A DNA stretch of 64,000 nt from an uncultured Bacilli bacterium (GTDB lineage Bacteria; Bacillota_I; Bacilli_A; RF39; UBA660), in assembly GCA_934131005.1 (NCBI GenBank), contig CAKOYV010000002.1, forward strand, positions 59,165 to 123,164. Direction: 5' to 3'. Below the pieces are notes generated by a model, which saw only the letters and a program-made list of their open reading frames with translations, searched no databases and had not been told where the DNA came from. A program made the position numbers and the translations under genes. Position 1 is the first letter of the stretch. Every line of letters begins with the position of its first letter. Of this stretch, positions 34,916-43,195 are shown piece by piece.

Positions 34916-34944
34916 ATTCTACTATGAATTTGCAGCTTTGTCAA
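34916..34944 (-). promoter_or_regulatory. tRNA-Ser promoter
   Basis: On the minus strand TTGACA (34939-34944), 17 bases, TAGAAT (34916-34921), 21 bases before the tRNA. Confidence 0.88.
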
Positions 34945-35014
34945 CCTCATTCCTAATATTTGTGATATAAATTAGAAATTTGAGGATTTTTTAATAAAAG
35001 AAAAGAAAAATTAC

Positions 35015-36448
35015 TCAAGCACCCCCAGATATCTTGCCATCTTCATCTATTTTAGCATTTATAGACCAACTATTAATATCACTTATTACTCTAAAAGCAT
35101 CACTACCATTTAATAAATAAGTATACTCTCTATCCTCTAAACACGGTAAAAAATAATAACTTACATCACCATCACGAGAAATTTTAATCTGGAATATCCC
35201 CGTATCTTTCGTTTCATTATTAAAAATAAAATCTCCCAAATTATAAATTATCGGCTTATTTTTATAATATTCTATTCCCTGCAACGTATGAGCATGCGTT
35301 CCCACTATAACATCAGCTCCAGCATCAATATAAACCTTGCCTGTATCCCTCTGAACATCCTCAAGTTCATGAGAATCTTCCTGTCCCCAGTGAACTAACG
35401 CTACAACATAATCGCTTTGCCTATGAGCCTCTTTTATCTGCAATGCAAATTCACTTGGATCATAGCACCTAAAGACTCCGCCCTCAGAAATTGTAGCCTC
35501 AGGTGTTAATATAAACTTTTCTGCTCTAGTAGCATTAACAAAAGCAATCTTATATCCTCCTACTACAAAATAATAAGGCCTACGAGCCTCCTCTATATTT
35601 CTTCCAGCCCCAACATACGGAATATTATACTCCAAAAAAGCATCTAGCATGTCATAAAAAGCATCCTTACCAAAATCATACACATGATTATTAGCAAGCG
35701 TCACCAAATCAACTCCCATTTCAGAATAAATACTAAGTCTTTTAGGTGATGCTCTAAAAGTATAATATTTACCAGCCATCTTCTTACCTCTATCGCTTAC
35801 CGTAAACTCACTATTAGCAACCATAACATCACTCTTATTCATTATTTGTACAATTTCTTCTGACAATATTCCATATACTTTCTTACCTCTTCTATCATAC
35901 TCAGGCATTATATACCAATTATCCGCTAAAGAAACATCACCAACAAAACTAAGAGTTATATCACTACCATCCACATTAATTTGTCTAACATCTTTAGCAT
36001 CACTATACCTATCATTATATAAATCTTGTAATACTAGCAAAGAATTATTTGTAAATTTATGCCAAACCTTCTTATCATAATTATTATTTTTTAAATATTT
36101 TGATAATTTAACTATAACCTCATGCTTATATTCTTTTTCAATCCATTGTAAAAAATCCTCATCTACATCAGGATCATTTACTTTTTTCATAATTTCTAAA
36201 ATCAAATTTTCCTGCGTTTTTTCTTTTTGAACATGATTATTCTGTTTATTTTCCAAACACCAAAAAGATACTCCTCCTAATATTAAAAATATTATTATTC
36301 CAACCAAAAACAATCGTCGATGCATTTTAACAATCTTTTTTCTTTTCACCACAATACTAAAACCTCTTTTAAAATTATTATAAATAGACCTTATTACTAA
36401 TATCATTACCTTAAAAAAAGAAACTAAGAAATTATTTTTCCTTAGCAT
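35015..36448 (-). CDS. CapA-family (PGA_cap) metallophosphoesterase-like membrane protein
   Basis: The 477-residue protein has one N-terminal membrane helix (about 45-65) after a basic cytoplasmic stretch, and an extracellular CapA-like domain (about 155-440). Its motifs are ITLSFVGDVSLADN, VANSEFTVSDRG, VTLANNHVYDFG, VALVHWGQEDS and VGTHAHTLQG, the metal-binding set of the calcineurin-like fold. CapA in Bacillus is needed for poly-gamma-glutamate capsule export, but no capB or capC is in the window, so the role here may differ. The start overlaps the end of the SPFH gene by 17 bases. The gene stops at TGA, which shows UGA is not read as Trp. Confidence 0.85.
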   Translation of the reverse strand: MLRKNNFLVSFFKVMILVIRSIYNNFKRGFSIVVKRKKIVKMHRRLFLVGIIIFLILGGVSFWCLENKQNNHVQKEKTQENLILEIMKKVNDPDVDEDFLQWIEKEYKHEVIVKLSKYLKNNNYDKKVWHKFTNNSLLVLQDLYNDRYSDAKDVRQINVDGSDITLSFVGDVSLADNWYIMPEYDRRGKKVYGILSEEIVQIMNKSDVMVANSEFTVSDRGKKMAGKYYTFRASPKRLSIYSEMGVDLVTLANNHVYDFGKDAFYDMLDAFLEYNIPYVGAGRNIEEARRPYYFVVGGYKIAFVNATRAEKFILTPEATISEGGVFRCYDPSEFALQIKEAHRQSDYVVALVHWGQEDSHELEDVQRDTGKVYIDAGADVIVGTHAHTLQGIEYYKNKPIIYNLGDFIFNNETKDTGIFQIKISRDGDVSYYFLPCLEDREYTYLLNGSDAFRVISDINSWSINAKIDEDGKISGGA

Positions 36449-37331
36449 TATCTTTTTTTACTAATTCTGAAAATGTCATACCAAGAGAAGCTATTCCTTG
36501 TAAATCACTAGGTATAATTATCTTAGTAGCCTTACCATCCGCAATTTTAGCCATAGCATCTAGGCTTTTAAGAGCAATAACCGACTTATCAGCCTTAGCC
36601 TTATTTAAAAGCTCGATTCCTCTAGCTTCTGCTTCCTTTATTTTAAGTAAAGCTTCCGCTTCTCCTTCAGCCATCTTAATTCTTGACTCCTTTGAAGCCT
36701 CAGCACGTAAAATAGCACTTTCCTTCTCACCTTCTGCAATCAAAACACTAGATTTCTTTTCACCCTCAGCTTGAAGAATTTTCTCACGTCTCTCACGTTC
36801 TGCACGCATCTGTTTTTCCATAGCTTCCTGAATATCACGAGGTGGAATTATATTTTTAACCTCTACACGATTAATCTTAATTCCCCATGGATCAGTAGCT
36901 TCATCCAAAATAGAACGCATTTTAGAATTAATAATATCCCTAGATGTAAGCGTCTGATCAAGTTCTAATTCACCTATCAAATTTCTAAGCGTTGTTGCTG
37001 TCAAATTCTCAATAGCATTAATTGGATTTTCAACTCCATAAGTAAATAATTTAGCATCTGTAATTTGAAAATAAACAACTGTATCTATTTGCATAGTTAC
37101 ATTATCTTTAGTAATAACAGGTTGTGGTGGAAAATCTTTAACAATTTCCTTTAAGCTAACCTCCTGTCTTACTCTATCCAAAAACGGAATCAAAAAGTGC
37201 AAACCATTAGGCCAAGTTTCATAATAAGAACCTAACCTTTCCACCACATAGCTCTTAGCCTGCGGTACTACCTTTATACATGGCACTATAAAGATAATAA
37301 TTAAAATTAATAAAATAATTAATATTGTCAT
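36432..37331 (-). CDS. SPFH/stomatin-like membrane protein (QmcA family)
   Basis: The 299-residue protein has an N-terminal membrane hairpin (about 2-18), the SPFH/Band-7 domain (about 20-200; VVPQAKSYVVERLGSY, KDNVTMQIDTVVYF, EVKNIIPPRDIQ) and an Ala/Glu-rich coiled coil (about 175-250). Such proteins form large ring or cage assemblies in membranes and scaffold membrane microdomains. It is directly followed upstream by an NfeD-like gene (one base between the coding regions), the standard partner of SPFH proteins. Overlap with the CapA-like gene makes a three-gene unit. Confidence 0.92.
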   Translation of the reverse strand: MTILIILLILIIIFIVPCIKVVPQAKSYVVERLGSYYETWPNGLHFLIPFLDRVRQEVSLKEIVKDFPPQPVITKDNVTMQIDTVVYFQITDAKLFTYGVENPINAIENLTATTLRNLIGELELDQTLTSRDIINSKMRSILDEATDPWGIKINRVEVKNIIPPRDIQEAMEKQMRAERERREKILQAEGEKKSSVLIAEGEKESAILRAEASKESRIKMAEGEAEALLKIKEAEARGIELLNKAKADKSVIALKSLDAMAKIADGKATKIIIPSDLQGIASLGMTFSELVKKDNAKEK

Positions 37332-37332
37332 T

Positions 37333-37749
37333 TTACTCCTCCCAACTTTCTACTTCTAATTTTACACCATTTATCTTAAGTATACGAACAAAACTTCCTT
37401 TAGAAATTTTCTCACTAGATACTGAAGACCATCTCTTACCATCAACCTTAACCTCACCAACACAGCAACAATCTATATCCTCTGTAACAATCCCCTTCAT
37501 TCCAATAACACGGTCTAAATTAGTTTTTTCACCCCTAACAATTTTAGAAGCAAGTACTCTTTTAGTAGTTATCATTAAAATAATCCCAAGAATTACAAAA
37601 CATGCAAATTGAATCAAAAAATTATCTGTTACAAACGAAAGACAAAGTGAGACTAAACCACTTATAACAAACCAAATACTAACCAGGTTAATAGTAATAA
37701 TTTCTAATAGTCCTAAAAATATTACTACCCCCAACCAAAAATAAAACAT
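37333..37749 (-). CDS. nfeD: NfeD-like membrane protein
   Basis: The 138-residue protein has three or four membrane helices (about 2-75) and a C-terminal OB-fold domain (about 80-138; IGMKGIVTEDI, GEVKVDGKRW, KGSFVRILKINGVKL), the short NfeD type without the serine protease domain. NfeD and SPFH proteins are encoded together across bacteria and interact through the OB domain. It is the first gene of the nfeD-SPFH-capA unit. Confidence 0.92.
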   Translation of the reverse strand: MFYFWLGVVIFLGLLEIITINLVSIWFVISGLVSLCLSFVTDNFLIQFACFVILGIILMITTKRVLASKIVRGEKTNLDRVIGMKGIVTEDIDCCCVGEVKVDGKRWSSVSSEKISKGSFVRILKINGVKLEVESWEE

Positions 37750-37855
37750 ACTATCATACTCCTAAATAATTATATGAAACAAAATAATTCCAACTACATT
37801 TTATCATAATAATTAAAAAAAAGATATAATAAACTTTCATTATTTTATCAAAAGA

Positions 37856-37891
37856 AAAAAGATACCTCAATTTGCATCAAAATATCTCCAT
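37856..37891 (-). terminator. terminator of the SDR gene at 37897
   Basis: On the minus strand AGATA / TATCT extended by several G-U pairs, then TTTTTT. Confidence 0.5.
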
Positions 37892-37896
37892 TAAAA

Positions 37897-38655
37897 TTAA
37901 ACAGCTGTATAACCACCATCAATTGGAAGAATTACCCCTGTAACATAACTAGCCTCATCACTAGCTAAAAAACAAGCCCCAGCATTAAGTTCTCCCTCTT
38001 TACCATATCTACCAAGAGGAACTGTAGCCTTCATATATTGTGTAAATTCTTCTGTTTTTAAAGTTTCTTCTGTTAACTCAGTTGCAAAATAACCAGGACA
38101 AATAGCATTACAAGTAATATTATACTTTGCAAGTTCTGCTGCAACAGCTCTAGTAAAGTTAACAACACCACCTTTAGAAGAATGATAAGCAACTGTATCC
38201 ATAGCTGTATTACCAACTAATCCATACATAGAAGCAATATTAATAATTCTACCATAATTATTTTCCTTCATAATATTAGCAAATGCTCTAGTAACATAGA
38301 AAACACTATTTAAATCTGTATCCATTGTAAATTGCCACTCTTCATCAGTCATATTTAAAACGCCATTATTCTTAGCTGAACCAGCACAATTTACTAAAAC
38401 ATCTATCTTTCCATAATATCCACGTGCAACACTAGCAGCATTATTAACTTCATCTACCTTTGTTACATCACACTTAATTGGTAAACATCTAACTCCCATC
38501 TCTTTTATTTCACTAGCTAGTTTCTCTAATCTCTCAATTCTTCTAGCCATAATAACAAGATCTGCTCCTTGCTTTGCAAATCCACGAGCCATCTGAGCAC
38601 CAAGTCCACTAGAAGCACCTGATACAACAACAACTCTTCCCTTTAAACTAAACAC
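37897..38655 (-). CDS. short-chain dehydrogenase/reductase
   Basis: The 252-residue NAD(P)-dependent oxidoreductase has a classic SDR pattern: GASSGLGAQMARG (cofactor loop), CDVTKVDEV, VNCAGSAKNNG, NIASMYG (Ser), AYHSSKGG (Tyr-x3-Lys) and GYFATELTEETLK. Sequence around IMARRIERLEKL suggests NADP use. It resembles gluconate 5-dehydrogenase and other sugar-alcohol SDRs as much as FabG, so the substrate is not assigned. The start is a GTG with an AAAGG site 12 bases upstream, a rather long spacing. It forms its own unit. Confidence 0.85.
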   Translation of the reverse strand: MFSLKGRVVVVSGASSGLGAQMARGFAKQGADLVIMARRIERLEKLASEIKEMGVRCLPIKCDVTKVDEVNNAASVARGYYGKIDVLVNCAGSAKNNGVLNMTDEEWQFTMDTDLNSVFYVTRAFANIMKENNYGRIINIASMYGLVGNTAMDTVAYHSSKGGVVNFTRAVAAELAKYNITCNAICPGYFATELTEETLKTEEFTQYMKATVPLGRYGKEGELNAGACFLASDEASYVTGVILPIDGGYTAV

Positions 38656-38760
38656 TTAAACCATCTACCTTTCTACTTTCTTAGTATAACCCCAATCTAA
38701 AACCATAGTCAAGAAAAAGGTATAAATATATGTCAAATTTGACAAAAAAATATGGAAGAA

Positions 38761-39960
38761 TTAAAATACTTTAACTCTCATCATATCACTCTTATCAACT
38801 TCATGATCAAGCTTAAACTTTATAATTTCCTTAGGATGATTAGCACAAGGAACCTCGTTACCATCAACATCATATATTTTAGGAATAACATAACTAAACG
38901 TCTTAATTGAAGGACCAAAAAATTCTACCTTATCACCAGGTTTAAAATAATTTCTCTGTGTCAAAGTAACCATTTTACTATCATTATCATAATCAAGAAC
39001 AATTCCTAAAAAATCTTGATTTGAAACTTCTTGCCTTCCTAAAAAATATTGATCGCAAACAGAAGAATCTCGATTATAAAATTGCTCTATACTCTCACGA
39101 TTAGCGACCCTATTCAAAATATTACTATAATATGAGATCAAACCATCACTTAAAGTACCATTATAATAATTATCAATTGCTTCCCTATAAGTACTTATAA
39201 CTGTTGCAATATAATAATTACTACGCATTCTACCTTCTATTTTTAAAGAACTAATCCCAATATCTATCATATCTGCTAAATTTTTTATCATTGATAAATC
39301 TTTAGTTGACATAGTAAATTTAACATCATTATCTATTTTATCACTATCACTCTCCAAAGAAAAACACCAACGACATATCTGAGCACAAGCACCACGATTA
39401 GCATCTCTATTAGTAAAATAATTAGATAAAACACATCTACCTGAATATGCTGAACACATAGCCCCATGTAAAAAACATTCAACCTCCATACCTGTTTTAT
39501 CAATTATTTCTTTAATATCTCCCCTCGAAGCCTCACGAGCCATTACAACTCTACTAACTCCCATACGCTTCCAAAACAAAACAGCCTCATAATTAGCCGT
39601 TGACATCTGTGTTGATAGATGAATATCCAAAGAAATACCTTCTTTATGAACAATATCAATAATACTAGGATCTGATGATATAATAGCATCCACCCCAAAA
39701 CTAGCAAGACGCTTTAAATATGAAACAAGTCCCTCATAATCATCATTATGAAAAACTATATTAACCGTTACATAAATTTTTTTACCAAGCCTGTGAGCAT
39801 AATCACAACCAATTTTAATCTCCTCATCACTAAAATTAGTCGCATTTGCCCGAAGAGAATAATTAACTCCTCCAAGATAAACAGCATCAGCCCCATAAAG
39901 ATAAGCTATTTTTAATTTTTCTAAACTCCCAGCCGGAGCCAATAATTCTACTCTACTCAT
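38761..39960 (-). CDS. U32 family tRNA hydroxylation protein (TrhP2/YrrO-like)
   Basis: TrhP proteins use an iron-sulfur cluster and prephenate to hydroxylate U34 of tRNAs to ho5U. The 399-residue protein has ELLAPAGSLEKLK, YGADAVYLGG, the Cys set in CFLHGAMCSAYSGRCVLSNY, and RGACAQICRWC, then IKIEGRMRSNYY and a C-terminal beta-barrel domain. The ATG at 39960 has AGGGTGG six bases upstream, better than one at 39966. With the gene at 39953 and the methyltransferase at 40789 it reproduces the B. subtilis yrrM-yrrN-yrrO operon that makes 5-methoxyuridine. Confidence 0.9.
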   Translation of the reverse strand: MSRVELLAPAGSLEKLKIAYLYGADAVYLGGVNYSLRANATNFSDEEIKIGCDYAHRLGKKIYVTVNIVFHNDDYEGLVSYLKRLASFGVDAIISSDPSIIDIVHKEGISLDIHLSTQMSTANYEAVLFWKRMGVSRVVMAREASRGDIKEIIDKTGMEVECFLHGAMCSAYSGRCVLSNYFTNRDANRGACAQICRWCFSLESDSDKIDNDVKFTMSTKDLSMIKNLADMIDIGISSLKIEGRMRSNYYIATVISTYREAIDNYYNGTLSDGLISYYSNILNRVANRESIEQFYNRDSSVCDQYFLGRQEVSNQDFLGIVLDYDNDSKMVTLTQRNYFKPGDKVEFFGPSIKTFSYVIPKIYDVDGNEVPCANHPKEIIKFKLDHEVDKSDMMRVKVF

Positions 39961-40771
39961 AATCATCCACCCTGTATACTGATTTTTTATTTAAAAAGCC
40001 TGTATACTCATCCTTATCTGTCTTCTTATTCAAAATATATCTATCAAGCATATAGAGAAACTCATCATCTGCTATATTAAAAGCATTCAAAATAATATAA
40101 TCAACATTAATATTATCAATTTCATTTATTAAATTAATAGGCTTACTAGTATAAATAGTCGTACCATCTCCCTCTTCTAAAATAGGAAAACGCTCAATCT
40201 TATTTTTTATATAATACATATTATGCAACTTCTTCAAATTTAAATATTCCAAATAATTACTAACCAAATGTCTCTTCGAATAAAATATTGGCAAATAACC
40301 ATAAGCAATTAAAATAAGTTTATTATACCTACCAATCTCATTTATCTCATTAGCCGTAATATCATTAGTAATAACAGAATAAGCAATACCTCTTCTCTGA
40401 TAAAAATTATTACTATATAAAGAAGCATTCAAATGATCCTGAAAAACAACTAATTCTTTCCTAATCTTTAGTCTCTCACACATATTCATAACTGCTAAAT
40501 CATAGAAAAAAATCTTACTAACACTCATTTTATTTAATTTAATCAAAGTATCTTCTAATAATTCCAAATCTTCACTATGCATAATCTTATTAATAACAAC
40601 ACAAATCTCCTTACTAGTAAGATTAATAATACTCTTAACATCCGAAATTGTAAAATAAACACTACTATTAACAGCCAAATCTTTTATTGGTAAGATAATT
40701 CCTTCAATCTCTTTATCCAAAACACTACCCAAATTTTCTAAACTCTTAGGCATTACTAATATTTTTTTCAT
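39953..40771 (-). CDS. U32-like protein, probable TrhP1/YrrN-type partner
   Basis: The 272-residue protein is a diverged, shorter member of the U32 barrel (EIEGIILPIKDLAVNS, KIFFYDLAVMNMCERL, VVFQDHLNASLYSNN, RRGIAYSVITNDIT). It lacks the Cys cluster of the neighbouring long form. YrrN (TrhP1) of B. subtilis is likewise the smaller, cluster-poor partner of YrrO. The ATG at 40771 has GGAGGGTG before it. The 3' end overlaps the next gene by eight bases. Assignment rests on the operon order and weak sequence similarity. Confidence 0.75.
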   Translation of the reverse strand: MKKILVMPKSLENLGSVLDKEIEGIILPIKDLAVNSSVYFTISDVKSIINLTSKEICVVINKIMHSEDLELLEDTLIKLNKMSVSKIFFYDLAVMNMCERLKIRKELVVFQDHLNASLYSNNFYQRRGIAYSVITNDITANEINEIGRYNKLILIAYGYLPIFYSKRHLVSNYLEYLNLKKLHNMYYIKNKIERFPILEEGDGTTIYTSKPINLINEIDNINVDYIILNAFNIADDEFLYMLDRYILNKKTDKDEYTGFLNKKSVYRVDDYE

Positions 40772-40788
40772 AAAAACACCCTCCAATA

Positions 40789-41376
40789 TCACTTTCTTCG
40801 GGATATACTAATCTTATCACCAACCGAAATATATTCTGTTACATATTCACTATTATTATCCAAAAAGCAAATAAACTTCTTTATCCTCTTAACCAAACCC
40901 TTTTGATTCTTTGTAACAGCCAAACTCTCATCTTCAACTAGCCCATGAAAAGATAAATTATCTGTTATAATAACGCCATTTTCTGCTAATAATGGTGAAA
41001 ATTTAAGAAAGAAATCCGTACTATGTCCCTTTGATGCATCAATAAAAATCAAATCATACATGCCCATTTTATCAACTGAAACATCCATCGCATCACTATA
41101 AATAGCATTAATCTGACTTTCCATACCCATTCTTTTAATATTACTACACGCCATTAAATATCTATCCTTATCTCTCTCGATAGTATCAATATGAATATCT
41201 TTACTAACACTAGCCATTCTAATAGCCGAATACCCAATAGCCGTTCCTATCTCTAAAATATTTTTAACATTATAATCTCTTATATAATCACACATAAAAT
41301 CAATACCATCACTAAGCATTATAGGAACATTATTATCATGTGCATATTCCTCTATTTCTCTTATAATATCACCCAT
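40789..41376 (-). CDS. trmR: tRNA 5-hydroxyuridine methyltransferase (TrmR/YrrM-like O-methyltransferase)
   Basis: TrmR methylates ho5U34 to mo5U34, which widens wobble decoding. The 195-residue protein is a class I O-methyltransferase with NILEIGTAIGYSAIRMA (motif I), DTIERDKDRY (acidic residue of strand 2), DLIFIDASKG (motif with metal-binding Asp) and ITDNLSFHG (Asp-Asn metal site). It is directly upstream of the two U32 genes, as yrrM is in B. subtilis. The spacing to map (stop at 41383) is six bases. Confidence 0.88.
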   Translation of the reverse strand: MGDIIREIEEYAHDNNVPIMLSDGIDFMCDYIRDYNVKNILEIGTAIGYSAIRMASVSKDIHIDTIERDKDRYLMACSNIKRMGMESQINAIYSDAMDVSVDKMGMYDLIFIDASKGHSTDFFLKFSPLLAENGVIITDNLSFHGLVEDESLAVTKNQKGLVKRIKKFICFLDNNSEYVTEYISVGDKISISRRK

Positions 41377-41382
41377 AATAAT

Positions 41383-42135
41383 CTAATCCAATCTAGGCGT
41401 TAATATAGAATAACCATCATGCGTTACTAAAACAGTATGCTCATAATGAGCAGCCTTCTCTCCATCCGCTGTTACAATTGTCCAATCATCATCTAAAATT
41501 TCTACATTAGCCGTTCCATAATTTAACATAGGTTCTATACAAATAACCATTCCTTCACGAAGACGAGGCCCACTACCTGCCTTTCCATAATTAGGTACAT
41601 CTGGTTCCTCATGCATCTCTGTCCCAATACCATGTCCAACAAGTTCACGAACAACACCTAAATTATGCTCTGTAGCATACTTATAAATAGCACTAGAAAT
41701 ATCCCCAATGTGTGCGCCAGGCTTAACCATCTTAACACCTTCATATAAAGAGGCCTCTGTATGCTTCATCAAATATTTATCTTCATCACTAATATTACCA
41801 ACAGCATAAGTCCAAGCCGCATCTCCTTGATATCCCTTATAACCAATAACCATATCAATAGTAATAATATCCCCATTCTTAAGCTTTCTATTACTAGGAA
41901 TACCATGTACCACTTCATCATTAACACTAGTACATAAACTAGCAGGAAAACCTTCATATCCTAAACAAGTAGGTACTCCTCCCATACTCTTTATATAATC
42001 ATAAGCTAATTTATCTAACTCCCGAGTTGTAATACCTGCCTTAATATAAGGTTTTAAATACTTATGAGTCTTAGAAACCATCATTCCAGCCTCACGCATA
42101 AGTTCAATTTCACGTTCACTTTTAATACTAATCAT
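41383..42135 (-). CDS. map: methionine aminopeptidase, type I
   Basis: Map removes the initiator Met from nascent proteins. The 250-residue type Ia enzyme has the five metal ligands in the expected order: ITIDMVIGYKGYQGDAAWT (two Asp), GHGIGTEMHEEPDVPNYG (His), CIEPML (Glu) and YEHTVLV (Glu). It lacks the N-terminal extension of other types. It heads the map-trmR-trhP unit. No insertion or missing ligand was noticed. Confidence 0.96.
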   Translation of the reverse strand: MISIKSEREIELMREAGMMVSKTHKYLKPYIKAGITTRELDKLAYDYIKSMGGVPTCLGYEGFPASLCTSVNDEVVHGIPSNRKLKNGDIITIDMVIGYKGYQGDAAWTYAVGNISDEDKYLMKHTEASLYEGVKMVKPGAHIGDISSAIYKYATEHNLGVVRELVGHGIGTEMHEEPDVPNYGKAGSGPRLREGMVICIEPMLNYGTANVEILDDDWTIVTADGEKAAHYEHTVLVTHDGYSILTPRLD

Positions 42136-42194
42136 TAAAAATATACCTCCTCAACTAAAAATAATTATACCATGCCTTATTCTTTTTTTCAATT

Positions 42195-42229
42195 TAAAAA
42201 GATACCTATAAATAACATTATAAGTATCC
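42195..42229 (-). terminator. terminator of the HExxH protein gene
   Basis: On the minus strand GATACTTATAA / TTATAGGTATC around a short loop, followed by TTTTT. Confidence 0.8.
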
Positions 42230-42247
42230 ATCCCTTATCAAAAAAAC

Positions 42248-43063
42248 TTAAAAATACCTACGACTCCTTCTTTTAGCAAAACTATTCAATTTTTGATTAT
42301 ATTTATTAACCGCCAAAAACATCTTATTAAAATCCATATACTTATCATAAAAACCATCAACAAGTTTAGAAATTATCTTCCATTCATCATATTCAAGGCC
42401 CTTATTATATTCATCCTTAAAAATACCTTCATTCAATATCAAACTATCAAAAACCTTTTCTCTTCCAATAATATCTATCGCTAAAGCCGCTAAACGCATA
42501 GTTAAAACATAATTATACATTGTCTTCTTATCAATTGAAACCCCAGCCATCCTACTTATATTTTCAGCTGAATACTCAACGAAACCTTCATTAGCCCAAT
42601 TATTTAAAATATGCTTAGACTTAGAAGAAAAAAGTCTAATTCCATTTCTAATTACTTCTTCATTATTCAAATAAATAACTTCATCAACATTTCCCATTAC
42701 CGCATGCCCATACAACTCATGCACTAAAACATTATAATCATGTCTCAATTTTTCTTCCTGACAAACAACAATTTTATCATATTTACCATTAGTAGTATTA
42801 ACAAAATAAAACCCCTTATTCATCTGCTCATTCATTCCATCTTTAATACTACTACCTTCTATATAACTGCTACCCAAAATCTCTCTTTTAACATCTGAAA
42901 AAGACTGATTATCTTGCCAATTATAAAAATTAACTCTATGAATTGTATCTACTATAATATCCTCATACTTATCTCCATACCACTTAATAGCCGCCTCTAA
43001 GCATCTATCAACACAATCATTTATATATTTACCACTTCCATTAATTACATTTAAATTATTCAA
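42248..43063 (-). CDS. HExxH-type putative metalloprotease of unknown family
   Basis: The 271-residue cytosolic protein contains VHELYGHAVMG near residue 140, a perfect HExxH zinc motif, and about 50 residues later NEGFVEYSAENI, which can supply the third ligand Glu as in gluzincins. The N-terminal 90 residues and C-terminal 90 residues are helical and unrecognised. There is no signal peptide or membrane helix, so it would act inside the cell. It stands alone with its own terminator. Proteolytic activity is inferred from the motif only. Confidence 0.65.
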   Translation of the reverse strand: MNNLNVINGSGKYINDCVDRCLEAAIKWYGDKYEDIIVDTIHRVNFYNWQDNQSFSDVKREILGSSYIEGSSIKDGMNEQMNKGFYFVNTTNGKYDKIVVCQEEKLRHDYNVLVHELYGHAVMGNVDEVIYLNNEEVIRNGIRLFSSKSKHILNNWANEGFVEYSAENISRMAGVSIDKKTMYNYVLTMRLAALAIDIIGREKVFDSLILNEGIFKDEYNKGLEYDEWKIISKLVDGFYDKYMDFNKMFLAVNKYNQKLNSFAKRRSRRYF

Positions 43064-43129
43064 TTTTATCCCTCTTTCTGCAACAAAGTATTATACCACT
43101 ATAGTATTTATATATATGAAATAATACTA

Positions 43130-43158
43130 AAAAAAAAGACCTGAACATTTAACAGGTC
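43130..43158 (-). terminator. terminator of the asnB operon
   Basis: On the minus strand GACCTG / CAGGTC around a 9-base loop followed by eight T. Confidence 0.9.
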
Positions 43159-43195
43159 AATTATTAACAAATAATTTATCTATTCTTATTAAGCT

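Noticed and set aside
35015..35017. UGA read as tryptophan (mycoplasma code)
   Set aside because: The CapA-like gene ends sensibly at TGA and Trp codons checked in smc are TGG, so the standard code applies.
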